Below are positions 1 through 5,510 of a stretch of 7,631 bases of DNA, in pieces; position 1 is the first letter of the stretch; the number at the start of each line of letters is the position of its first letter. The stretch spans positions 1 to 7,631 of the forward strand of contig CAAFEV010000041.1 of NCBI GenBank assembly GCA_900762005.1, written 5' to 3'. Source of the DNA: an uncultured Oscillospiraceae bacterium (lineage in GTDB: Bacteria > Bacillota > Clostridia > Oscillospirales > Oscillospiraceae). The position numbers and the translations under genes are program-made. The notes under the pieces were generated by a model. It was not told the DNA's origin. It searched no databases and was given only the letters and a program-made list of their open reading frames with translations.

Positions 1-552
1 GATTATTGCATCGGCACCGGATTCCTTTGCGCTCTCGATGGAAAAAGAAATGGGCTGATCAACCATCGGGAAGGTATGCTTGACATTGATATCCGCAAAA
101 ATCATCGCATCACAAGGCAGTGTTGCCTTGCGGCGCAAAAGTGTAGGTGCGGAAGCCCAACTGATTCCCTGCGGTCCAACGCGGTTTTCAACAAACGCTT
201 CCACGCGCAGAAACGCACAATCTGTCAGGTAAGCCAAATCCCATTCGCTGTCCGTGCAGTTGTAGTGTACGTTCACACCAAGCGGGATTCTTGCCTCCTG
301 TTGCAAGCGATCGAGAAGAATTGCCATCGCATTGACCGCCGTCGGGCACAGATCGGTGGTGTAGGGAATATCGCTGAAATTCTCAACAATTGCTGCGCTT
401 ACACCGCCTTGCGTCAGGCGCGATAAATCCTCCTTTGCCCGTTGCCAGATTGCTTCCAGATTACCGCCGTAGGCCGGAGAACCGGGCAGGGGCAGAAGAT
501 GCACCATTCCGATGATTGCCTTTTTTTCGTGAAATAGCGTTTTAAAATCCAT
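1..552 (-). CDS. BtpA/SgcQ-family TIM-barrel protein, C-terminus beyond window
   Basis: Only the first 184 residues lie in the window; the frame is open to base 1. The family is usually about 260-280 residues, so roughly a third is missing. Family landmarks seen: the N-terminal strand IGMVHLLPLPGSP (residues 14-26), GGVSAAIVENFSDIPY (49-64), IPLGVNVHYN (89-98), FLRVEAFVE (114-122) and IFADINVKH (151-159), followed by SGADAII at the edge. These match the BtpA/SgcQ family (COG0434), predicted TIM-barrel proteins named from a cyanobacterial photosystem I biogenesis factor and from the E. coli sgc operon. The biochemical reaction of the family is not established as far as I know, so no function is assigned. 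It is presumably a soluble cytoplasmic protein. The ATG shares one base with the stop of the preceding gene (TAATG), and a GGAG-type ribosome site lies 7 bases upstream inside that gene, so translation is probably coupled. It is the fifth gene of the unit 2 operon. Confidence 0.88.
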   Translation of the reverse strand, partial: MDFKTLFHEKKAIIGMVHLLPLPGSPAYGGNLEAIWQRAKEDLSRLTQGGVSAAIVENFSDIPYTTDLCPTAVNAMAILLDRLQQEARIPLGVNVHYNCTDSEWDLAYLTDCAFLRVEAFVENRVGPQGISWASAPTLLRRKATLPCDAMIFADINVKHTFPMVDQPISFSIESAKESGADAII

Positions 553-1733
553 TAGATATCTCCTCTTTCCTTCATCTGTTCAATTTCTTCCGGCGTGTAT
601 CCCAGCGAGGTATAGATTTCTTTGTTGTGTTCACCTAAATTCGGCGCGCCGCAGAAAAGCTGTTCCGGCGCGGCTGAAAAGGAAACAGGAAACCCCTGCA
701 TGGGAATCTCACCGAGTCCTGTATAAGGCACATTGATAATCTGATGATTGTGCTGTAATTGCGGAAGCTGCAAGAATTCATGCACACTCAGCACTTTCGC
801 GGCCGGAATACCGAGCTGTTCAAGCGTGGAGATAACCTCCTGAGCCGGATACTGCGCTACCCATTTTGCAACGTAGGCGTTGACCTCTTTCGCATGGGCA
901 TGGCGCACGGGTACTGTGCGGAACCGCTCGTCATCTATCAGCTCCGGGTGCCCGATTTGCTTGGCGAGCAATTCCCAGTGATTCTGCGGTGCGGCGACAA
1001 TATAAACGTACTCCCCGTTGCAATCGCGAAAGCATCCGACCGGCGCGGTGCACTTGTCCAGATTGCCAATACGGTTGCGGTGCCTGCCGAGAAGAATATC
1101 TTCGGGAATGGCATCGATAAGCAGACTCGCGGCCGTGTCAATCAGGCTTGCTTCAATGCGCTGTCCTTCGCCGGTCTTTGCACGCTGTAACAGCGCGGCA
1201 AGCACCGCATAGGCACAGTAAGCAGAAGTGCAGTAATCAATTACAAACGTGCCCATCAGATACGGCTCACCGTCGGGGTCGCCGGTTAGACTCATCAGAC
1301 CGCTGGTTGCCTGCAAAATGCTGTCAAAACCGGCCTTTCCCGCCATCGGGCCGGTTTGCCCGAAACCAGAGATAGAACAGAGAATCAGACGCGGATTGAG
1401 CTTGTGCAGTTCCTCCCAGCCTAAGCCCATCTTCTCCATAGTGCCGGGGCGGTAGTTCTCTACCAGCACATCTGCGCTCTGCACCAGCTGACGCAGAAGG
1501 GTCTTGCCCTGCTGTGTGCGTGTGTTGAGCGTTACACCGCGCTTGTTGCGGTTAAATACCATGTAATAAAAGCTTTCGCCATCGATGGCAGGCTCATATT
1601 CGCGCACCGCCTCACCGGCGGGCGATTCCACCTTGATAATATCTGCGCCCAGATTTCCCAATAAAGTGCAGGTGTTTGGACCTGCTATATAACGGGATAA
1701 ATCAATTACGCGGACACCGTCCAGTATTCTCAT
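552..1733 (-). CDS. CaiB/BaiF class III CoA-transferase
   Basis: Class III (formyl-CoA transferase/CaiB/BaiF type) enzyme that moves CoA between carboxylic acids through an aspartyl-CoA thioester. Numbering from the upstream ATG at 1739, visible marks are the N-terminal GVRVIDLSRYIAGP (8-21), LGADIIKVESP (30-40), RNKRGVTLN (64-72), the VLVENYRPG motif (91-99), the CSISGFGQTGP stretch (121-131) and IDYCTS (167-172), whose Asp168 aligns with the catalytic Asp169 known in formyl-CoA transferase. The length, about 393-395 residues, is normal for the family. The start is placed at the second ATG (1733): the AGGGGG ribosome site directly abuts the first ATG at 1739, leaving no spacer, but stands 6 bases from the second. 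The gene begins shortly after the stop of the CoA-transferase B gene and ends one base into the BtpA gene. The acid acceptor is unknown. A ThDP enzyme beside a CaiB-type transferase recalls the oxalate pair Oxc/Frc, but the partner here does not look like Oxc. Confidence 0.93.
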   Translation of the reverse strand: MRILDGVRVIDLSRYIAGPNTCTLLGNLGADIIKVESPAGEAVREYEPAIDGESFYYMVFNRNKRGVTLNTRTQQGKTLLRQLVQSADVLVENYRPGTMEKMGLGWEELHKLNPRLILCSISGFGQTGPMAGKAGFDSILQATSGLMSLTGDPDGEPYLMGTFVIDYCTSAYCAYAVLAALLQRAKTGEGQRIEASLIDTAASLLIDAIPEDILLGRHRNRIGNLDKCTAPVGCFRDCNGEYVYIVAAPQNHWELLAKQIGHPELIDDERFRTVPVRHAHAKEVNAYVAKWVAQYPAQEVISTLEQLGIPAAKVLSVHEFLQLPQLQHNHQIINVPYTGLGEIPMQGFPVSFSAAPEQLFCGAPNLGEHNKEIYTSLGYTPEEIEQMKERGDI

Positions 1734-1739
1734 AAGCAT

Positions 1740-1745
1740 CCCCCT
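1740..1745 (-). promoter_or_regulatory. Shine-Dalgarno site deciding the CaiB/BaiF start
   Basis: The minus-strand sequence AGGGGG follows immediately after the stop of the B-subunit gene. It touches the ATG at 1739 and is 6 bases from the in-frame ATG at 1733. The usual 5-9 base spacing favours 1733, giving a 393-residue protein starting MRILDGVR. Confidence 0.6.
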
Positions 1746-2564
1746 TTACTCTTCTTCATCCTGCTGCAGCAGGAGTCCGTTCGGATCCACCTGCTCGCGC
1801 AGCAAGGTTAATTCCTCATCGCTTGGTGCAGGTGTCTGCGGCACTGACGAGAGGTCGCCGAGCATAAAGCCTGTGCACTGCTGTAATTCCTGCGCGGTCA
1901 CTCCGGGATGAATGGAGGCAACCTGAATGCAGCCCTCTTCATTAAAGGTAAACACACACTTTGACGTATAAATTGCGCATGGTCCGCCGCCGGAGAGTCC
2001 GAGGGCTTTCCGCCCCGCTCTGCCGCCGGGGAAACCGACACCGCTGATGCAGTCCACACGCTCGACAAAGGTGCGCCTTTCATGATGCGGTACCATGATA
2101 TATTCCCGGTTGAACTCTGCCATATGCTCCGGAACGAAAATCGGGCCGACTAAAGCAACTTTCGGGTGAGCCGCGCTGCCGATACGAATACTGTTCACAT
2201 TGCCCTCACGGTCAATTTGTGCGCCGGAACAAAAGGCAAAGTCAATCTCTCCGCGGTGATGTGACCAGGGTCCCGGCCAGGAGGTCATGTGCGCCTCACA
2301 GGGCAGGCTGAGCAATGTGTTGTCATATTCTGACTCCGGCATTGCCGTCAGCTTGGATAAATCGGGGTTCACACACCAACCGTTGAACAGAATGGTCAGA
2401 TTCGGCGCATGGGTCAGCTGTGCGAGCTTCATTGCTGCTAACGGAATGTTGGTGATGTAAGTAGCTGCGGCCTTGCCGGTGGCAAGGCCGGTAAAGCCGA
2501 CCTCGCCGTCACGGAAGCCGTGGGAGAGCAGTGCAGCCAGCATTTCGTTGCGTGTATACTTCAT
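1746..2564 (-). CDS. CoA-transferase-fold subunit B (GctB/IpdB-like), catalytic Glu apparently absent
   Basis: Beta subunit of a class I CoA-transferase-fold heteromer, 272 residues, cytoplasmic. Family marks are an N-terminal segment with TGLATGKAA (25-33), SGAQIDREGNVNS (113-125), HPKVALVG (133-140), MVPHHERRTFVERVDCISG (157-175), GGRAGRKALGL (180-190) and the C-terminal GVTAQELQQCTGF (221-233). The spacing matches glutaconate CoA-transferase subunit B. By gapless hand alignment to the Acidaminococcus GctB sequence as I remember it, catalytic Glu54 falls on Phe60 within LTILFNGW (56-63), so a glutamyl-CoA intermediate could not form there. That is the pattern recalled for IpdB, partner of the steroid-ring hydrolase IpdA. 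The molecule may be a C-C hydrolase of a CoA thioester rather than a transferase. The start overlaps the subunit A stop by 4 bases (ATGA), with AGGAGG upstream, so the two subunits are translationally coupled. The acidic tail, ending in DEEE, is unremarkable. Confidence 0.9.
   Translation of the reverse strand: MKYTRNEMLAALLSHGFRDGEVGFTGLATGKAAATYITNIPLAAMKLAQLTHAPNLTILFNGWCVNPDLSKLTAMPESEYDNTLLSLPCEAHMTSWPGPWSHHRGEIDFAFCSGAQIDREGNVNSIRIGSAAHPKVALVGPIFVPEHMAEFNREYIMVPHHERRTFVERVDCISGVGFPGGRAGRKALGLSGGGPCAIYTSKCVFTFNEEGCIQVASIHPGVTAQELQQCTGFMLGDLSSVPQTPAPSDEELTLLREQVDPNGLLLQQDEEE
2468..2490 (-). repeat. Perfect 10-bp inverted repeat with 3-base loop inside subunit B gene
   Basis: CGGCCTTGCC at 2468-2477 and its exact complement GGCAAGGCCG at 2481-2490 flank a 3-base loop. 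It lies about 75-97 bases downstream of the subunit B start and encodes part of the TGLATGKAA segment. The transcript can fold a GC-rich hairpin here. No T-run follows on the minus strand, so it is not an intrinsic terminator. It may be only a consequence of the codons used for this glycine/alanine-rich stretch. Confidence 0.6.
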
Positions 2565-3457
2565 ACTGTTTCCTCCTTCAATGCTTCCAAGTGCGCTTGA
2601 CCGATCAAGGCAAGATACTGCGCCTCATCCCGCGTGCCGTAAATATATTTGTCCAGATAGCCGGCAAAACTCTCGTCGTTTTTCGCAGCCTCGATGTATA
2701 GGCGCATATGCTGCGCATCTTCGCGTTTTTTCAGCAGTGTGGAGAGAGGATGTGAGCCATAGGGTGCAGCACAGATTGCAGTGGTGCGCATGGCGGGAAT
2801 CTGGTTCAGATGCGGCGTCTTACAGAGCTCATCATGCGCAATCAGTTCCTCTATCGTGGCAAGCACACACGAGCAGCTGCGCGCCATTTCCACATCCATT
2901 GCCTGGGGCAGCATACTGTGCGGTTGCAGACGCAAATTACCGTAGCAATCTCCCTGATAAGCGTGCACAATTACCACATCGGGCTTTGCCGCAGGCAACG
3001 CCCATGCCTGTTTTCCGGTAACCGGACAGCGGTATTCTTTTATCTCACTGTTTTCCAGAATTCCTTCACAACCGCCCAGACAGTAACACGGCCAGAACGG
3101 CCAGCCCTCACGGTCGGCACGAAAGCGATCCCATGCCAGCATTTCCGGATAATGCACCACCTGAATGCGTCCTTGCTGTACGGCACGGCGGAAATTCGGG
3201 GCAAGCCCGTACTTTTCCATGCCGACATAGGAGGTTTCGATGCGCTTGACACAGCCTGCACCGATGAGCATATCGGCATCCATGGAGTGCACTGTGCCGA
3301 CAATGGTCAGCTCCTTCTTGTGCTGCCGCACGATTTCGCGGACAATTGCCATCGGCTTCTGATAAACCGCAAAGCCGCCGAAGGCTACCCGTGCGCCGTC
3401 CGGAATTCTTGCAACCAGCTCCGACAGGCTACACAGTTTTGATGTTCTCTCTGCCAT
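2561..3457 (-). CDS. CoA-transferase-fold subunit A (GctA/IpdA-like)
   Basis: Alpha subunit of the class I CoA-transferase-fold pair, 298 residues, cytoplasmic. Seen are DGARVAFGGFAVYQKPMAIVR (20-40), carrying the Gly-Gly-Phe CoA-binding turn and the KPMA motif, then DADMLIGAGCVKRIE (60-74), FRRAVQQGRI (89-98), the aromatic-rich WPFWPCYCLGG (119-129), ALPAAKPDVVIVHA (153-166), ATIEELI (200-206) and APYGSHPL (231-238). Glu105 in HYPEMLAW (102-109) lies where I recall the essential Glu105 of the mycobacterial ring-cleaving hydrolase IpdA, whereas glutaconate CoA-transferase A, as I recall it, has Gln there. Together with the missing Glu in subunit B this favours a hydrolase-like role, though the APYG(S/A)HP segment is more GctA-like. 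An AAGGAGG ribosome site stands 7 bases before the ATG, and the preceding gene ends 14 bases upstream. A conventional CoA-transferase for a dicarboxylic or hydroxy acid remains the alternative. Confidence 0.91.
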   Translation of the reverse strand: MAERTSKLCSLSELVARIPDGARVAFGGFAVYQKPMAIVREIVRQHKKELTIVGTVHSMDADMLIGAGCVKRIETSYVGMEKYGLAPNFRRAVQQGRIQVVHYPEMLAWDRFRADREGWPFWPCYCLGGCEGILENSEIKEYRCPVTGKQAWALPAAKPDVVIVHAYQGDCYGNLRLQPHSMLPQAMDVEMARSCSCVLATIEELIAHDELCKTPHLNQIPAMRTTAICAAPYGSHPLSTLLKKREDAQHMRLYIEAAKNDESFAGYLDKYIYGTRDEAQYLALIGQAHLEALKEETV

Positions 3458-3471
3458 TGCTGCGCCTCCTT

Positions 3472-5136
3472 CTATTTCTGATTCCAGAGGAAAGCCTCCG
3501 GCCAGATGGTATAGCTGCCGTCAAACTCTACTTCGATAAGATACGAGCCCTTGTGTGCACGGGCACGTGCCAGTGCCTCCGGCATCTGTGCGGCAGTTTG
3601 AATTTTCTCTGTACCAAGCCCAAATGCCTTGGCAACGCCGGAATAATCGGCCGGCCGGTAAAGATCAACGGCATAATAATGCCCGTCACCGAATTTGAAC
3701 TGTTCCTCTTGCTTGATATTGCCGTAGGCATGGTCATTGAACACGATAATTGCAACGTTGGAGGTGAAGCGCGCAATGCTCTCCAGATCGCCGAGCGTCA
3801 TGCCCAGTGAGCCGTCGCCGATAAAGCAGAGCACCTGCTTGTCCGGCTCGGCCAGCGCACAGGCAAGGGAGGCCGGAATGGAAAAACCCATATTACCGTA
3901 GTTAACGGGCTTAAAGTAGCTGTTTTTATCCGAAAGACGGAACAAATGCGACCATGCGCCCGGGTTACCGGCATCGACACAGATCATATCATCCTCGCGG
4001 AAACATTCGTTCAGCTTTCGCATCAACGCAACGGGTGCAGCGGGTGTCACGATTTCATCGTTGACCGCGCCGGTATAAACATTCTGTTTCCATGCGGCAA
4101 ACTGCGCCTTTAACTCTCTGACCCAGCCATCACGTGCAGCGCATTGTGTCGGCTTGATGCGTGTGAGCAGCTCCCGCAACACCAGACGCAGCTCGCCCAA
4201 AAGTCCCAGCTCCACCGGGTACTGCTTGCCGATTTGCTCCGGTGCAAAGTCTACCTGAATAACCTTTTTCAGCTTCAGCCCCCAGCGGTTGGTCGAAACG
4301 CTCGACATACTTGAACCGAGCACCAGCAAGCAGTCTGCATCCTCTAGAATTGCCTTTGTCAGCTGTGTACCGTGGCGTGTACGTGCGCCGAATACCAGAG
4401 GATGCTCTGTCGGCACGGAGGAAATACCGTTAAAGGTTGTGACAATCGGCGCATTCAGGCGAGTAGCCAGATTGAGCACCGCCTGTCCGCAGTGACTCAT
4501 CTTCACACCGTTGCCACACCAGATGGCAACCTTTTCATAGGACGCAAGCTTCCGTGCAGCGGCGTCAAGCTGTGCGGCAGGCGGTATAAATTCCATTGCT
4601 GCACAGTAATTCTCCGGCACTTCTGCTGTATACTCGCATTTGCCCTTTTCAATGACATCACGATAGAAATCCACAACTACAGGACCGGGGCGCCCTGTCA
4701 TGGCAATGCGATATGCTTCGCGCATTGCCCAGACCACCGCATCCGGATGCCGCACGGGAATGTATTTTTTAACCAGAGAACCAAACAACAGCTCGTGATC
4801 CGCTTCCTGTGCATCACCGCGTCCGGCACCTGCCAGCGTGTTCTGAAATACGAAGGCAATCATCGGGCTGGAATCACGCAACGCACCGCCGATGGAAGTC
4901 AGCAGATTGGTTGCGCCAGGACCGGTTGTTGCAAGGCAAAGCCCCGGTTGCCCCGTCAGACGGCCATAGACATCTGCTGCTCCGGCAGCTACACCCTCAT
5001 GACGGGTCTGAACAAACTGAATCCCTGCCTCACGCAGAGCATCTGTGAAATAAAGGGTTTGCCCACCGGGAATGCCAAATACAAATCGAGCATTTTGCTC
5101 TTGTAAGACCTTGATTGCCGCAGTTGCTGTTTTCAT
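3472..5136 (-). CDS. Thiamine-diphosphate-dependent enzyme, IlvB/acetolactate synthase-like
   Basis: Full-length three-domain ThDP enzyme of the IlvB family, 554 residues, cytoplasmic. The N-terminal pyrimidine-binding domain (about 1-165) carries FGIPGGQTLYFTDAL (20-34) and RHEGVAAGAADVYGR (45-59) with the cofactor-activating Glu47, then TTGPGATN (70-77). The middle domain (about 190-325) has the FGARTRHGT segment (249-257). The C-terminal PP domain (about 365-535) has the ThDP/Mg motif GDGS (440-443) through ND (467-468). Asp468 sits where acetolactate synthases usually have the second Asn. Such enzymes make or break C-C bonds next to a carbonyl (decarboxylation, carboligation, lyase or ring hydrolysis). 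Annotation as biosynthetic acetolactate synthase is unlikely: there is no regulatory ilvN or ilvC beside it, and its neighbours act on CoA thioesters. An AAAGGAG site 7 bases before the ATG fixes the start. It is the first gene of unit 2. The substrate is unknown; a 2-hydroxyacyl-CoA lyase or dione hydrolase are possibilities only. Confidence 0.92.
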   Translation of the reverse strand: MKTATAAIKVLQEQNARFVFGIPGGQTLYFTDALREAGIQFVQTRHEGVAAGAADVYGRLTGQPGLCLATTGPGATNLLTSIGGALRDSSPMIAFVFQNTLAGAGRGDAQEADHELLFGSLVKKYIPVRHPDAVVWAMREAYRIAMTGRPGPVVVDFYRDVIEKGKCEYTAEVPENYCAAMEFIPPAAQLDAAARKLASYEKVAIWCGNGVKMSHCGQAVLNLATRLNAPIVTTFNGISSVPTEHPLVFGARTRHGTQLTKAILEDADCLLVLGSSMSSVSTNRWGLKLKKVIQVDFAPEQIGKQYPVELGLLGELRLVLRELLTRIKPTQCAARDGWVRELKAQFAAWKQNVYTGAVNDEIVTPAAPVALMRKLNECFREDDMICVDAGNPGAWSHLFRLSDKNSYFKPVNYGNMGFSIPASLACALAEPDKQVLCFIGDGSLGMTLGDLESIARFTSNVAIIVFNDHAYGNIKQEEQFKFGDGHYYAVDLYRPADYSGVAKAFGLGTEKIQTAAQMPEALARARAHKGSYLIEVEFDGSYTIWPEAFLWNQK

Positions 5137-5182
5137 TTCTTTGCTCCTTTATAAAATTGTATTATTATTGTATTATCCAAGT
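5137..5182 (-). promoter_or_regulatory. AT-rich leader of the ThDP/CoA operon, possible weak promoter
   Basis: This stretch lies between the hairpin after ptsH and the ThDP-enzyme start. On the minus strand it offers -10-like hexamers GATAAT (5177-5172) and TACAAT (5172-5167 and 5161-5156), but no convincing TTGACA-like -35 at the right spacing; the bases that would hold it lie in the terminator U-tract. A promoter here is plausible from position but only weakly supported. The segment ends in the AAAGGAG ribosome site (5150-5144). Confidence 0.35.
5156..5177. repeat. Two tandem 11-bp repeats upstream of the ThDP-enzyme gene
   Basis: On the plus strand ATTGTATTATT (5156-5166) is followed directly by ATTGTATTATC (5167-5177), identical in 10 of 11 positions. 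The period is close to one DNA helical turn, as for paired regulator half-sites, and it overlaps the only -10-like hexamers. It could equally be low-complexity AT sequence. Confidence 0.5.
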
Positions 5183-5230
5183 GGTAAAAAAGAGCTTGTG
5201 TTCTTGTAAAGAAACAAGCACTTTTTTACC
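5183..5230 (-). terminator. Bidirectional intrinsic terminator after ptsH
   Basis: GGTAAAAAAG (plus strand 5183-5192) pairs exactly with CTTTTTTACC (5221-5230). After one A/A mismatch, GCTTGT (5194-5199) pairs with ACAAGC (5214-5219), and past a bulged G, TTC (5201-5203) pairs with GAA (5211-5213), closing a 7-base loop. That makes 19 paired bases. On the minus-strand transcript the inner stem is followed by a run of six U's, so termination of the ptsI-ptsH transcript is expected; the symmetry would also stop transcripts from the other side. It begins 3 bases after the ptsH stop codon. Confidence 0.85.
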
Positions 5231-5233
5231 GGG

Positions 5234-5497
5234 TTATTCGCTGAAGCTTTCGGCTAAGGCAGCCAATGCTGCAAGTGCCTGCGCCTCATCCTCGCCGTCA
5301 GCCGTAATAGTAATGACGGTTCCCTTGACAATACTCTGAGAGAGTATCATAATCATCGACTTTGCATTCACTGCTTTGCCTCCGGCTTTTGCAACAGTAA
5401 TTGCAGAACGGAATTTCGCAGCGCAACGGGTAAACTCCGAAGCAGGGCGCGCATGCAGCCCGGTCGGATTCTGAATTGTAAGCTCCTTAGATACCAT
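5234..5497 (-). CDS. ptsH: HPr, phosphocarrier protein of the PTS
   Basis: HPr takes a phosphoryl group from Enzyme I on a histidine and passes it to the sugar-specific IIA domains in the cytoplasm. The 87-residue protein has the signature NPTGLHARPAS (10-20) with phospho-acceptor His15 and the conserved Arg17. It also has the regulatory site NAKSMIMILS (44-53); Ser47 corresponds to Ser46 of Bacillus HPr, shifted by one residue inserted in the KAGGK stretch (37-41). Presence of this serine suggests control by HPr kinase/phosphorylase and a role in CcpA-type catabolite repression, as known in Firmicutes; neither partner is in the window. His15 rules out the Crh paralogue. The gene begins 13 bases after the ptsI stop. 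The nearest ribosome site, AAGG overlapping the ptsI stop, is weak and about 11 bases from the ATG. A strong hairpin terminator follows. Confidence 0.95.
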   Translation of the reverse strand: MVSKELTIQNPTGLHARPASEFTRCAAKFRSAITVAKAGGKAVNAKSMIMILSQSIVKGTVITITADGEDEAQALAALAALAESFSE

Positions 5498-5510
5498 GTC
5501 AATCGCTACC

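Noticed and set aside
3648..3658. Palindromic CGGCCGGCCGG run inside the ThDP-enzyme gene.
   Set aside because: It is a short GC-rich palindrome explained by the Arg-Pro-Ala-Asp coding stretch, with no flanking repeat or partner copy seen.
552..5136. Oxalate degradation pair: CaiB-type formyl-CoA transferase plus ThDP oxalyl-CoA decarboxylase.
   Set aside because: The ThDP enzyme resembles ALS-type sequences (GIPGGQ, TTGPGATN) more than remembered Oxc, and the class I CoA-transferase-fold pair has no place in that pathway.
3472..5136. Biosynthetic acetolactate synthase (ilvB).
   Set aside because: There is no ilvN, ilvC or other branched-chain gene nearby, and the operon partners act on CoA thioesters; kept only as a family-level description.
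5137..5233. A riboswitch or T-box in the gap between ptsH and the ThDP-enzyme gene.
   Set aside because: Most of the 97 bases are taken by the terminator hairpin and the rest is simple AT-rich sequence; there is no room or recognisable motif for an aptamer.
76..5339. Many open frames on the plus strand, up to 244 codons, for example 4372-5106, 2810-3442, 2473-3021 and 76-426.
   Set aside because: They lie opposite well-supported minus-strand genes, show no recognisable family motifs and read as reverse-frame shadows of moderately GC-rich coding sequence.
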